Source: Mesorhizobium loti
GTDB lineage: Bacteria > Pseudomonadota > Alphaproteobacteria > Rhizobiales > Rhizobiaceae
Reading direction: 5' to 3'
DNA length: 52,886 nucleotides
Assembly (NCBI RefSeq): GCF_003148495.1
Contig: NZ_QGGH01000001.1
Location: 1 to 52,886, forward strand
Translations under genes and position numbers: made by a program
Shown here: positions 1-7,880 of the stretch, piece after piece
How the letters are laid out: each line of letters begins with the position of its first letter
Position numbering within the stretch: the first letter of the stretch is position 1
The notes under the pieces: model-generated
Told to the model about the DNA's origin: nothing
Database searches by the model: none
The model's input: only the letters and a program-made list of their open reading frames with translations

Positions 1-95
1 TTGACGTTGGCGAGCTCCACCGCCGAACCATCAGCCTTCACGCGAACCTTGACGTTCGCATCCACAACCCGCTTCACGGGCACAAGGATCTTCAT
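1..95 (-). CDS. etfB: Electron transfer flavoprotein beta subunit (5' end only)
   Basis: Only the first 31 codons lie in the window; the gene runs off the left edge. The N-terminus reads [19 protein letters not shown], the typical start of EtfB, the small subunit of the heterodimeric flavoprotein that passes electrons from acyl-CoA and other dehydrogenases to ETF:ubiquinone oxidoreductase. Reading leftward there is an AGGTGACAGGCAA stretch before the ATG at 95, giving a good ribosome binding site. In related rhizobia etfA normally follows, which would lie outside the window. The assignment rests on the N-terminal motif and the neighbourhood (cobalamin adenosyltransferase upstream). Confidence 0.85.
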   Translation of the reverse strand, partial: MKILVPVKRVVDANVKVRVKADGSAVELANV

Positions 96-183
96 TTGCC
101 TGTCACCTCTTCACGCTAGTTGGGCGCGCTATAACAGCCTGCGCCCTTTCTGAGTTGTCGAAAGCCGACATTCCTGACTGAAT

Positions 184-209
184 TCCGGCCAGACGGAATT
201 CTGGCCGGA
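184..209. repeat. Perfect 10-bp inverted repeat (hairpin) between rhomboid gene and etfB
   Basis: TCCGGCCAGA (184-193) and TCTGGCCGGA (200-209) are perfectly complementary around a 6-nt loop. It lies in the 213-bp gap after the rhomboid stop and before etfB, both read leftward. There is no T-run on the leftward strand, so it is not a textbook terminator. It may separate the two transcripts or be an operator for etfB. Confidence 0.5.
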
Positions 210-308
210 TGGAAATTCTGGTCTTTGACCGCCTTAGGCTGCGGCGGTGACGTTTCCGTAGTTGCGGCAACCCTGCACGTCAATACGCTGCAAGCGGCTC
301 AAATCGGT

Positions 309-1109
309 TCAGTCCGAACTGGAAGCGTTTCCGCGCCCCCAACGCGGCGTCGCTGCGGGTGGCTCAGGCGCCACCGGTTCAGCAGTGGCCTGCGGCTGGT
401 TGGGAGCGGCGACCGCGGCATCGTCGTCAGCGCCGGCAAACAGCGGCACGCCGCGGCTGCGCAGGACAAGCACCAGAACGGCGCCGGCGATGATGCCGCC
501 GATATGGCAGGCCCAGGAAATCTGGTCCTCGCCGCCGGCGGCAAACATCACCACCTGGAACAGCACCCACAGGATGAGCGGGATGAAGGCAGGGATGCGG
601 AGCGGGATGCGGGCAAAGGCCAGCACCCAGACCTTCACCCTGGGATAAAGGATCAGATAGGCGACGACCACGCCGGCGATGGCGCCCGAGGCGCCGATCA
701 GCGGCACCTGCGAATCCCAGGCGACAAGGCCCTGGAAGGCGGCTCCGGCGACGGCGCATAACAGGTAGAAGATGAGGTAGCGGATGTGGCCCAGCGCATC
801 CTCGACATTGTCGCCGAACACCCACAGGAACAGCATATTGCCGCCGAGGTGGAAGATGTCGGCGTGCAGGAAGGAATAGGTGAGGTAGCTCAGGCTTTCG
901 GGGATGACGATAAAACGGGGATCAAGCTCGGCGGTGTCATGGACGACCGACGGGATGAAGCCGAGACCAAGCACGGCGGCATTGGAGAAACTCTCGCCGC
1001 CGAGCGCGGTGGCGAGGTAGACCAGGGCGTTGACCACGATCAGTCCGATCGTCACGTATTGCAGGCGGATGTGCCGCAGCCTGTTGGTGTCGTAAAGCGG
1101 GATGAACAT
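309..1109 (-). CDS. Rhomboid family intramembrane serine protease
   Basis: A 266-residue integral membrane protein of the rhomboid family, which cleaves other membrane proteins within the lipid bilayer. The catalytic GASG motif places the nucleophile at Ser141 and the partner His at 202 (ACHIGG). The HxxxN oxyanion motif is at 87-91 (HLGGN). There are about six hydrophobic segments between residues 15 and 220. The C-terminal tail, about 45 residues, is rich in Ala and Pro and probably disordered. The ATG at 1109 was chosen because the family begins MFIPLYDxN; the longer frame upstream overlaps the previous gene. It lies 28 bp after the cobalamin adenosyltransferase and is probably cotranscribed with it. 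The substrate is unknown. Confidence 0.9.
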   Translation of the reverse strand: MFIPLYDTNRLRHIRLQYVTIGLIVVNALVYLATALGGESFSNAAVLGLGFIPSVVHDTAELDPRFIVIPESLSYLTYSFLHADIFHLGGNMLFLWVFGDNVEDALGHIRYLIFYLLCAVAGAAFQGLVAWDSQVPLIGASGAIAGVVVAYLILYPRVKVWVLAFARIPLRIPAFIPLILWVLFQVVMFAAGGEDQISWACHIGGIIAGAVLVLVLRSRGVPLFAGADDDAAVAAPNQPQATAEPVAPEPPAATPRWGRGNASSSD

Positions 1110-1137
1110 GCCCCAGGCCCTCTTCCGCTTTCGACAA

Positions 1138-1719
1138 TCAGCGGTTCTTGCCGGGAACCCATAGCACGTCGGCGTTTCCGTTGTCATTGACCGCCCGGGC
1201 GGCGACAAACAGGAAATCCGAGACGCGGTTGATGTATTTCAGTCCGTCGCGATTGACGTGTTCGCGCGGGTCCTGGGCCAGTGCCACCATCAGCCGTTCG
1301 GCTCGCCGCGCCACGGTGCGGGCGAGGTGAAGTGCCGCCGCTGCCGGCATGCCGCCATTGAGCACGAAGGATTTGAGCGGCTGAAGCTCCTTGTTGAGCA
1401 GGTCGATGTCCTTCTCGACCCGGTCGGTCTGCACGGGGACGATGCGAAGCGGCTCATAGCCGAGCGGCTTGCCGTCGTCGGGCACGGCAAGATCGGCGCC
1501 GAGGTCGAAGAGATCGTTCTGGATGCGGGAAAGCATGGCGTCTATCGCCGGATGGGTCGCTGCCGTGTGGACCCGGGCGATGCCGATGCAGGCATTGGCC
1601 TCGTCGACCGTGCCGTAGGCGTCCACCCGCAGATCGGATTTCAGCCGCCGTTCGCCGGTGCCGAGACCCGTGGTGCCATCATCGCCGGTGCGGGTATAGA
1701 TCTTGTTGAGCTTGACCAT
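1138..1719 (-). CDS. Cob(I)yrinic acid a,c-diamide / cob(I)alamin adenosyltransferase, PduO type
   Basis: This 193-residue cytosolic protein transfers the 5'-deoxyadenosyl group of ATP to Co(I) corrinoid, giving adenosylcobalamin. The PduO-type N-terminal ATP site is clear: KIYTRTGDDGTTGLGTG at residues 5-21, followed by VDAYGTVDEANA. The conserved helix RTVARRAER lies near residues 136-144. The length suits the single-domain PduO family. It sits in a leftward run with a twin-TM protein 25 bp upstream and a rhomboid 28 bp downstream. Proximity to etfB fits the frequent rhizobial clustering with fatty acid and methylmalonyl-CoA metabolism, where B12 is a cofactor; that link is inference. Confidence 0.93.
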   Translation of the reverse strand: MVKLNKIYTRTGDDGTTGLGTGERRLKSDLRVDAYGTVDEANACIGIARVHTAATHPAIDAMLSRIQNDLFDLGADLAVPDDGKPLGYEPLRIVPVQTDRVEKDIDLLNKELQPLKSFVLNGGMPAAAALHLARTVARRAERLMVALAQDPREHVNRDGLKYINRVSDFLFVAARAVNDNGNADVLWVPGKNR

Positions 1720-1744
1720 TTCGCCTCCCCGGCTGCCGATATCC

Positions 1745-1936
1745 TCACTTGCGGGTGAAATACACCGCCAGCAGGATCAGCACCAGCGCCACCGCCTGCA
1801 GCATGACGCGTGCCTGCATCAGCTTGTTCGAAGTGACGCCGGAACCGCCGCGCATCATGTTGATGAGGCCGCGAACAAGCACGACCACTACGGCGACCAT
1901 GACCAGAATGGCGAGGATGTTGAAGACGGTTGCCAT
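1745..1936 (-). CDS. HIG1-like twin transmembrane protein
   Basis: A 63-residue protein with two hydrophobic segments (about 5-25 and 45-60) separated by a short loop, GLINMMRGGSGVTSNKLMQA. The MMRGG...SNKLMxxRVxLQ pattern matches the small alphaproteobacterial twin transmembrane / HIG1-domain family, related to respiratory supercomplex factors in mitochondria. It lies between the SDR (23 bp upstream) and the cobalamin adenosyltransferase (25 bp downstream), so it is probably cotranscribed with both. Its bacterial role is not firmly known; a link to respiratory complexes is inference from the family. Confidence 0.8.
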   Translation of the reverse strand: MATVFNILAILVMVAVVVVLVRGLINMMRGGSGVTSNKLMQARVMLQAVALVLILLAVYFTRK

Positions 1937-1959
1937 GGTGTGTTCCCAGTTCGGTTGAT

Positions 1960-2826
1960 TCAGGCGCGTTTGGCAAGGATGCGGTAGAGCATCGATGCGG
2001 GCAGGATGCGTTTGAGCACCGCACCGATTTTGGCCGGCACTGTTACCACATAGTGCGGGCGCGGGCGCCGCGACAGAAGTGCATGGCGCAGCGCCGCGTG
2101 AACCACTTCCGGCCCTGGCTTCAAGGCCGATTGGCTGCCGCCGGCCCGCAGCCGCTCGAGTTGCGCTGCATAGTCCACGCGGTGCACGGAATTCTCGTGG
2201 TCGATATTCCTGAGAAACCAGGTGAGGCCATTGCTGGCTATCTTTGACTTCACAGGCCCTGGCTCGATCAACGAAACATGGATACCGCTGCCGGCCAGTT
2301 CCTGGCGCTGGCAGAGCATAAGGGCCTCCAGAGCGTGCTTCGACGCCGAATAGGCGCCGCGAAAACGCACCGGCGTCAGGCCGAGGATCGACGAGCAGTG
2401 GACCATGCGGCCGTGACCCTGGCTGCGCATCACCGGCACCAGCCGGCTGGTCAGGTCATGCCAGCCGAAGAAATTCGCCTCGAACTGCTCCTTGAGCGCT
2501 GCAACGGGCAGGTCCTCGACGGCTCCAGGCTGCGCATAGGCGCCATTGTTGAACAGGGCGTCGAGCCGGCCGCCGGTGCGGTCGAGCACCGCCGTCACCA
2601 GCGCGGCGATGGAGTCCGGCTCGCAATAATCGAGATAGAAAGACTCGATTCCGTCGGCTTCGAGCGCGGCGATGTCCTGCGGCTTGCGCGCCGTCGCGAA
2701 CACCCGCCAGCCTTCAGCCTTCAACGCACGGGCGCAGTACGCGCCTATCCCAGAAGATGCGCCGGTGACGATGATCGAGCGCAATTCCTGCGCCGGACTG
2801 TTCGTGGTGTCGTCAAGGGTTGCCAT
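1960..2826 (-). CDS. Short-chain dehydrogenase/reductase (SDR)
   Basis: A 288-residue NAD(P)-dependent oxidoreductase of the classical SDR type. The Rossmann glycine motif TGASSGIG is at residues 21-28, the NNGAY structural motif at 93-97, and the catalytic Ser145/146, Tyr159 and Lys163 (YSASK) are all present. The ATG at 2826 gives the usual short leader before the first strand; the upstream extension would run into the divergent YihY gene. The C-terminal extension of about 80 residues after the catalytic helix suggests a lipophilic substrate, which is inference. It is first in a leftward run with the twin-TM protein and cobalamin adenosyltransferase, and is divergent from the YihY gene with 58 bp between starts. 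Confidence 0.9.
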   Translation of the reverse strand: MATLDDTTNSPAQELRSIIVTGASSGIGAYCARALKAEGWRVFATARKPQDIAALEADGIESFYLDYCEPDSIAALVTAVLDRTGGRLDALFNNGAYAQPGAVEDLPVAALKEQFEANFFGWHDLTSRLVPVMRSQGHGRMVHCSSILGLTPVRFRGAYSASKHALEALMLCQRQELAGSGIHVSLIEPGPVKSKIASNGLTWFLRNIDHENSVHRVDYAAQLERLRAGGSQSALKPGPEVVHAALRHALLSRRPRPHYVVTVPAKIGAVLKRILPASMLYRILAKRA

Positions 2827-2884
2827 TTGCCGCAATCCCTTCCCATATTCCCGGCGTGGAGACAATTGGAGGGCGCGGTTCTTG

Positions 2885-3733
2885 ATGCGGAAGATCGTAG
2901 CCCTCAAGCGGGTCCTCTACGACGCGCTTGGCCATTTCAACACCGATGACGGCTGGGCGATGGCCAGCCATCTGGCGATCACCTCGCTGATGGCGCTGTT
3001 CCCCTTCCTGATCTTTGCCACGACGCTGGCGAGCTTCCTCGGCGCGCAGGCGTTCTCCGACACGGCCGTGCACCTGGTCTTCGACACCTGGCCCGAACAG
3101 ATCGCCAAGCCGATCGCGCGCGAAGTGCTCAATGTGCTGACCGTCAGGCGCACCGATCTTTTGACCTACGGCGTGGTGCTTGCCGCCTATTTTGCCTCGA
3201 ACGGCATCGAGGCGCTGCGCACGTCGCTCAACCGCGCCTATCGCGTCTCGGAAACGCGCGGCATCATCTACCGCCGGGTGCAGAGCATCATCTTCGTTCT
3301 CATCGCCACCGCCGGTTTCCTGGCGATCAGCGTGCTCCTGGTGTTCGCGCCGCTGCTGGCGCGGCTCGCCGAAGCCCATATTGACGGGATCAAGCCCTAT
3401 ATGGGCACAATCACGCTGTGGCGTTATGTCATCGCCTCGGCGGTCATTGTCGGCGGATTGTTTGCCGTCCATTTCTGGCTGCCGGCAGGCAAGCGCCGCT
3501 TCGTCTCGCTGGTGCCGGGCATCATCTTCACGCTGGCGGCATGGCTTATCGGCTCGACCATCTTCGCCAGCTATCTCGACCACTTCTCGTCCTATGTGAC
3601 GACTTATGCCGGCCTGGCTTCGATCATGATCGCCGTGGTCTTCCTCTACATGGTCTCGGCGATCTTCATCCTCGGCGGCGAACTCAATGCCGCGATCAGC
3701 CGCTATCTGGAGGCCCGTGCGCGGGTCGGATGA
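2885..3733 (+). CDS. YihY/virulence factor BrkB family membrane protein
   Basis: A 282-residue inner-membrane protein with about six transmembrane segments. Hallmarks of the family are the early DGWAMASHLAITSLMALFPF stretch, the RTSLNRAYRV motif in the middle and the C-terminal ILGGELNAAI. The family was once annotated as RNase BN, which is not supported; its real function is unknown, with suggestions of transport or flippase activity. The ATG at 2885 is used; a TTG one codon upstream is also possible. It is transcribed alone, divergent from the SDR gene, and ends in front of a hairpin shared with the EamA gene that approaches from the other side. Confidence 0.88.
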   Translation: MRKIVALKRVLYDALGHFNTDDGWAMASHLAITSLMALFPFLIFATTLASFLGAQAFSDTAVHLVFDTWPEQIAKPIAREVLNVLTVRRTDLLTYGVVLAAYFASNGIEALRTSLNRAYRVSETRGIIYRRVQSIIFVLIATAGFLAISVLLVFAPLLARLAEAHIDGIKPYMGTITLWRYVIASAVIVGGLFAVHFWLPAGKRRFVSLVPGIIFTLAAWLIGSTIFASYLDHFSSYVTTYAGLASIMIAVVFLYMVSAIFILGGELNAAISRYLEARARVG

Positions 3734-3745
3734 GTCGGAAATCAA

Positions 3746-3791
3746 GAATTGAAGAATTGAAGAACGGGCTGTCGCTTGGGTTCCTCAATTC
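3746..3791. terminator. Hairpin between two converging genes, probable two-way terminator
   Basis: GAATTGAAGAAC (3754-3765) pairs with GTTCCTCAATTC (3780-3791) with one mismatch around a 14-nt loop. GAATTGAA is also directly repeated just before (3746-3753). The element fills the 51-bp gap between the YihY stop and the EamA stop, and the EamA stop codon (3785-3787) lies inside its right arm. Position and symmetry suggest transcription termination from both sides, or an extragenic palindrome captured at the gene end. Confidence 0.5.
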
Positions 3792-4681
3792 CTCAGTTCT
3801 ACAATTCCTCCCTTGTTCGGCCGAGCCGTCGCCAGGCCGACGCCGAATGTGGTGATCGCCATGCCGACAATCTGCAGCGCGTTGAGCTGCTCGTCGAACA
3901 AGGCCCAGGCGATGAGGGCCGTCACCGCAGGCACCAGGTAGAACAGCGAGGCCACTTTCGACATCTCGCCGTCGCGGATCATCACCATCAGCAGGAAGAT
4001 GGCGCCGAGCGACAGCACCAGCACCAGCCAGGCCATGGCGAAGATCAGTTCGCCGTTGATGACGACTTTGTGCGTCTCGAAGGCCAGTGCCGCCAGGATC
4101 ATCACAGCCGCGCCGCCGACATATTGCCACATGGTCGCCGCGACGAGGTCGCCGCCGGAAGCGAAGCGCTTCTGCCAGATGGTGCCGGCGCTCATGCCGA
4201 GCACCGAGACCAGCGAGGCGGTCAGCGTCGCCGCGGTCACGCCGCCGCCGAGCGCGCCGAGCTTCGGCCACAGCACGATGACGATGCCGATGAGGCCGAT
4301 GCCAAGGCCCGCCCAATGGCGCGGCAGGATCGCCTCGCCGAGAAATTTGCCCGCAAGCACCGCCGTGATCAGCGGCTGCAGGCCGACGATCAGGGCCGAA
4401 AAGCCGGCCGGCATGCCCCTGTGGATGGCCCAGAAGACGGCGCCGAGATAGACGCCGTGCATCAGGATGCCAGCGCCGGTGGCATGCAATGCCTCCTCGC
4501 GAGTGGCTCTTTTCGAGCCCAGCACAAGCATCAGGACAGCCAGCAGGATGGCGGCGATGACAAACCGTGCGGCAAGGAAGGTGAACGGCTCCGCCCATGG
4601 CATGGCGTAGCGCGCGCCGATAAAGCCGGTCGCCCACAGGACAACGAAGGTGGCGGGAATGAACCGCTTGATGCTGTGCAT
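3785..4681 (-). CDS. EamA-family (DMT superfamily) transporter
   Basis: A 298-residue protein with ten predicted transmembrane segments made of two EamA repeats, the architecture of drug/metabolite exporters such as RhtA and YdcZ-like carriers. The N-terminal signature VVLWATGFIGARYAMPWAEP and the later GAILMHGVYLGAVFWAI and ALFDEQLNALQIVGMAITTFGV are typical. It probably exports a small metabolite or amino acid; the substrate cannot be read from sequence. The last codons (ELRN and stop) lie within the intergenic hairpin, so the original C-terminus may have been altered by that element. It is 149 bp downstream of gluQRS on the same strand. Confidence 0.9.
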   Translation of the reverse strand: MHSIKRFIPATFVVLWATGFIGARYAMPWAEPFTFLAARFVIAAILLAVLMLVLGSKRATREEALHATGAGILMHGVYLGAVFWAIHRGMPAGFSALIVGLQPLITAVLAGKFLGEAILPRHWAGLGIGLIGIVIVLWPKLGALGGGVTAATLTASLVSVLGMSAGTIWQKRFASGGDLVAATMWQYVGGAAVMILAALAFETHKVVINGELIFAMAWLVLVLSLGAIFLLMVMIRDGEMSKVASLFYLVPAVTALIAWALFDEQLNALQIVGMAITTFGVGLATARPNKGGIVELRN

Positions 4682-4830
4682 GTTCCGCAGACCGCCGCGC
4701 TGGAGGGAGTTGACCGTGGCGCTGCTCTACTGCGCTTCAACCCGGCGCGCAAAACGAAACCATTGATCCATGCATCACCGGAATTCAACGGGCGTCAAGT
4801 TCGACATGCGTTGCCTTGACCGCGCCGCGC

Positions 4831-5706
4831 TCAAAGCCCGACCAGTTGCCTGACGTCATCCGGTGATGCGCCGGTATGGCGCAAGGCGGCAAGGCCGGTG
4901 TCGCCGAAGCTCTTGGACAGCTTTCGTCCATCCGGCCCGAGGACGAGGCGATGATGGAAATAGGCAGGCTGCGGCAGCCCCAGGAGTTGCTGCAGCAGGC
5001 GCTGGACGCCGGTGGCCGAAAACAGGTCCTGGCCGCGCACGACGTGGCTGACGCCTTGCAGGGCATCGTCCATGACGACCGCGAGGTGGTAGCTGGTCGG
5101 GATGTCGCGGCGCGCGACGATCACGTCGCCCCAGTCCCGCGGGCGGGCTTCGACCGATCGGGTCGCGGAAAGCGTGCCGTCGACGAATTCGGCCCAAGAC
5201 AGGTCCTTGCCGACACGCGCCATGGCGGCATCGACATCCAGCCGCCAGGCGAAGGGCGTGTTCTCGGCGATCCGCCGCTTGCGCTCCTTGACCGGCAGAG
5301 CCTTGTCGGCTGCGGGGTAGTGCGGCACGCCGTCGGGATCGCGCGGCCAGTCGCGTCCGTTCCCTTCGCTGTCGGTGATGAAAGCGCGTATCTCGCCACG
5401 GCTCATGAAGGCGGGATAGACGAGTTCTTCCGCGATCAGCCGGTCAAGCATCGCCTTATACTCGGGGAAATGCTCGGACTGGCGGCGCAACGGCTCTTCC
5501 CAGCCAAGCCCAAGCCATTTCAGATCGGCAAGCACGCCTGCCTCGAATTGCGGCGTGCAGCGCGTCGTGTCGATATCTTCGATGCGCAGCAGCAGGCGGC
5601 CGTCCGTCTGTGCCGCCAGTTTCTGGTTGAGCAGCGCCGAATAAGCGTGGCCGAGATGCAGGTCGCCGTTGGGGCTGGGGGCGAAGCGGAATGTCAGGAG
5701 TGTCAT
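4831..5706 (-). CDS. gluQRS: Glutamyl-Q tRNA(Asp) synthetase
   Basis: A 291-residue paralogue of the catalytic half of glutamyl-tRNA synthetase, lacking the anticodon-binding domain. It activates glutamate and attaches it to the queuosine base of tRNA(Asp). The class I signatures are HLGH (17-20, after RFAPSPNGDL) and KLSKS near residue 240. The zinc ligands of the E. coli enzyme (a CxC after the VY motif) read YPAFMSR here, so the zinc site appears lost. The ATG at 5706 gives the usual MTLLTFRFAPSP start; ATG 5724 is an alternative. It is divergent from alkA. Confidence 0.92.
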   Translation of the reverse strand: MTLLTFRFAPSPNGDLHLGHAYSALLNQKLAAQTDGRLLLRIEDIDTTRCTPQFEAGVLADLKWLGLGWEEPLRRQSEHFPEYKAMLDRLIAEELVYPAFMSRGEIRAFITDSEGNGRDWPRDPDGVPHYPAADKALPVKERKRRIAENTPFAWRLDVDAAMARVGKDLSWAEFVDGTLSATRSVEARPRDWGDVIVARRDIPTSYHLAVVMDDALQGVSHVVRGQDLFSATGVQRLLQQLLGLPQPAYFHHRLVLGPDGRKLSKSFGDTGLAALRHTGASPDDVRQLVGL

Positions 5707-5779
5707 CTCTTCGGCGGCAATCATGTTTTGCGGCGCTTCGCCAATTGCTACCTTGTCGACGGTCAAGGAACAAGAAAGC

Positions 5780-6421
5780 ATGCAGCGTATCGTGACATCA
5801 GACGACATTGCCCGTGGGCTCGATGCGCTTTGCGTGATCGACCCGCGCCTGGAAAAGGTGCGCGGCATGGCCGGCGAGGTGCCGCTGCGGCTCTCAGAGC
5901 CGGGTTTCAGGAGCCTGGCGTCGATCGTCGTTTCACAGCAGGTGTCCCGCGCCAGCGCCGATGCCATCTTCGGCCGGTTGACCAAGCTCGTCGATCCTCT
6001 GACGCCGCAGGCGATCCTTGCCGCCGGCGAAGACATGTTTCGCGAGGCCGGCCTGTCGCGGCCGAAGCAGCGCGGCCTGATCGCTGTTGCCCAGGCCGTG
6101 GTCGACGGCCTCGACCTTCATCACCTCTGTTCGCTCGATGCCCAGGAGGCGATCACGGCGATGACGGCGGTGCCCGGCATCGGCCCGTGGACGGCGGAAG
6201 TGTACCTGTTGTTTGCCGCCGGACACCCCGACATCTTCCCCGCACGCGACGTCGCGCTGCAGAGCGCGGTCGGCCACGCGCTCGGCATCGAGCCGCGTCC
6301 GCCGGAGAAAACACTGATCGCATTGGCCGAATCATGGAGCCCGTGGCGAGGTGTCGCATCACGGCTTTTCTGGTCCTATTATCGCGAAACCAGAGGACGG
6401 GACGCCGCGCCACCGGCCTGA
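5780..6421 (+). CDS. DNA-3-methyladenine glycosylase II (AlkA-like)
   Basis: A 213-residue helix-hairpin-helix DNA glycosylase that removes alkylated purines in base excision repair. The HhH motif VPGIGPWTAE is at residues 131-140 and the catalytic aspartate is Asp157 in PARDVAL. The N-terminal region VSQQVSRASADAIFGRL matches the AlkA core. It lacks the N-terminal domain of the 282-residue E. coli AlkA, as is usual for the short rhizobial and yeast MAG1-type enzymes. The start at 5780 follows a GGAACAAGAAAG ribosome binding region. It is divergent from gluQRS with 73 bp between starts. Confidence 0.9.
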   Translation: MQRIVTSDDIARGLDALCVIDPRLEKVRGMAGEVPLRLSEPGFRSLASIVVSQQVSRASADAIFGRLTKLVDPLTPQAILAAGEDMFREAGLSRPKQRGLIAVAQAVVDGLDLHHLCSLDAQEAITAMTAVPGIGPWTAEVYLLFAAGHPDIFPARDVALQSAVGHALGIEPRPPEKTLIALAESWSPWRGVASRLFWSYYRETRGRDAAPPA

Positions 6422-6549
6422 ATCCGCAAAAAAGCATAAAAATCATGTATTTTTGGCGCTTCAGCGGCGCGACAATCCGCTTCACATCCCTGTCATGTCG
6501 GGCTTACAGTATCCGCGCCGTTCGGGTCTAGAACCAAGGAGGTAAACAC

Positions 6550-7107
6550 GTGACGGTCGCCGTATCTCCGGATGGGCTTCCAGCACTGGTGCTGAATGCG
6601 GATTACCGTCCGCTCAGCTATTACCCCCTGTCGCTCTGGTCGTGGCAGGATGCCATCAAAGCGGTGTTCCTCGACCGGGTGAACATCGTCGCCGAATACG
6701 AGCACGCCGTCTCCTCGCCGACCTTCTCGATGAAGCTGCCGAGCGTGGTCAGCCTGAAGGCCTATGTGAAGCCGTCCAGGCATCCGGCCTTCACCCGCTT
6801 CAACGTCTTCCTGCGCGACCGCTTCCAGTGCCAGTACTGCGGCACGCCGGAGGATCTGACCTTCGATCACGTCATTCCCCGCCACCGCGGCGGCGCGACG
6901 ACATGGGAGAATGTCGTTGCCGCCTGCTCGCCCTGCAATTTGAGGAAGGGCGGCATGATGCCTGCGCATGCCAAGATGTGGCCGCTGCAGAAGCCTTTCC
7001 AGCCGACAGTGCACGATCTGCACAACAACGGTCGCCTGTTCCCGCCCAACCATCTGCATGAGAGCTGGATGGATTATCTCTACTGGGATGTCGAACTCGA
7101 ACCCTGA
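6550..7107 (+). CDS. HNH endonuclease family protein
   Basis: A 185-residue HNH-domain protein. The zinc-binding pairs CQYC (94-97) and CSPC (126-129) flank the catalytic core FDHVIPRHRGG (105-115) with Asn121 completing the HNH fold. The N-terminal part, VLNADYRPLSYYPLSLWSW, is conserved in a chromosomal HNH family found across alphaproteobacteria and cyanobacteria, not linked to phages. The GTG start at 6550 is fixed by a perfect AAGGAGGT ribosome binding site 9-16 bases upstream. It stands alone in front of a repeat element. The cellular role is unknown, possibly DNA repair given the adjacent alkA, which is inference. Confidence 0.88.
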   Translation: MTVAVSPDGLPALVLNADYRPLSYYPLSLWSWQDAIKAVFLDRVNIVAEYEHAVSSPTFSMKLPSVVSLKAYVKPSRHPAFTRFNVFLRDRFQCQYCGTPEDLTFDHVIPRHRGGATTWENVVAACSPCNLRKGGMMPAHAKMWPLQKPFQPTVHDLHNNGRLFPPNHLHESWMDYLYWDVELEP

Positions 7108-7117
7108 GATCGTCCGA

Positions 7118-7291
7118 GAATTCGGGAGGCTGGCCGTCTGCAGCGACTGTCTGCGCTTCCGATGTTCACGGATACTTTGCTTTGCCGCATGTCCTTATCG
7201 GAAAACCGGAACCACTTTTCCGGGACATGCTGGATGTCCGCTCCGCTTCGGTTCTCGACAATCACTCCTTACGACTCAGCCTGCCGAATTC
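7118..7291. repeat. MITE-like repeat with a second palindrome nested inside
   Basis: A 174-bp element bounded by GAATTCGGGAGGCTG (7118-7132) and its near-perfect complement CAGCCTGCCGAATTC (7277-7291; 14 of 15). Its inner segments, CTGCGCTTCCGATGTTCACGGA and GGATGTCCGCTCCGC..CGGTTCTCG, match the element at 33216-33358. Between them is an extra palindrome, 7187-7230, with arms GCATGTCC and GGGACATGC, of the other repeat family seen at 33113 and 8478. The second repeat therefore appears inserted into the first. It occupies the whole HNH-dsbB gap; no gene is present there. Confidence 0.7.
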
Positions 7292-7326
7292 TTTGAACGA
7301 TCTCGCGTCGGCTCAGTCTTGGTGAC

Positions 7327-7845
7327 TCAGTCTCGGGTGAGGGCGCCGCGGAAGGCGATAGCGGCCAAGACAAGGCTGGCGATGGCGTTCCAGCCGGCCA
7401 GCGACAGGCCGAGGATGCGCAGTGCGGCCTTGTCGCAGGATGGCGGCACGAATTTGTCGAGCGCGTCGAGCACGCCCTTGCCGCCGGTGTCGACCGGTCC
7501 GGCGCCCGCGGTGCAATCGGTCGGGCCGGCCCACCACTGCCATTCGACACCGGAGTGGTAGACGCCGAGATAGAGGCCGTAGAGCATCAAGAGGCCGCCG
7601 ACGGCCAGCAGGCCGCGCGTCAGCCAGCTAGGTGCGTGCAGCATCGAGGCAATCACCGCCAGCACCATCAGCGGCACGCCGATGTAGTAGGGTGTGCGCT
7701 GTTCCAGGCAGAGGTGGCAGGGGATGTAGCCGCCGAGATACTGGAAGCCGAGCGCCGAGCCGACGGTGGCGGCCATGGCGACGGCGAGGAACAAGGCCGT
7801 GCGCGTCCGCTGGCGTCCGGTGTCGGCATTCATGGTCGCGGTCAT
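7327..7845 (-). CDS. dsbB: Disulfide bond formation protein B
   Basis: A 172-residue inner-membrane protein with four transmembrane helices that reoxidises DsbA and passes electrons to ubiquinone. The first periplasmic cysteine pair is CHLC (Cys43, Cys46) and the second is Cys111/Cys137, all four required residues being present. The quinone-side motif EQRTPYYIGV follows the first pair. An ATG at 7833 (MNADTG) is an alternative start. It follows the yqaA-like gene by 35 bp on the same strand, a common alphaproteobacterial pairing, so the two are probably cotranscribed. Confidence 0.93.
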   Translation of the reverse strand: MTATMNADTGRQRTRTALFLAVAMAATVGSALGFQYLGGYIPCHLCLEQRTPYYIGVPLMVLAVIASMLHAPSWLTRGLLAVGGLLMLYGLYLGVYHSGVEWQWWAGPTDCTAGAGPVDTGGKGVLDALDKFVPPSCDKAALRILGLSLAGWNAIASLVLAAIAFRGALTRD

Positions 7846-7880
7846 TTCGATCGGCTCCGTCCGGCTTGCGAAGGCTGTGT

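Noticed and set aside
96..183. Possible etfB leader riboswitch
   Set aside because: No recognisable riboswitch elements, only one simple hairpin further upstream.
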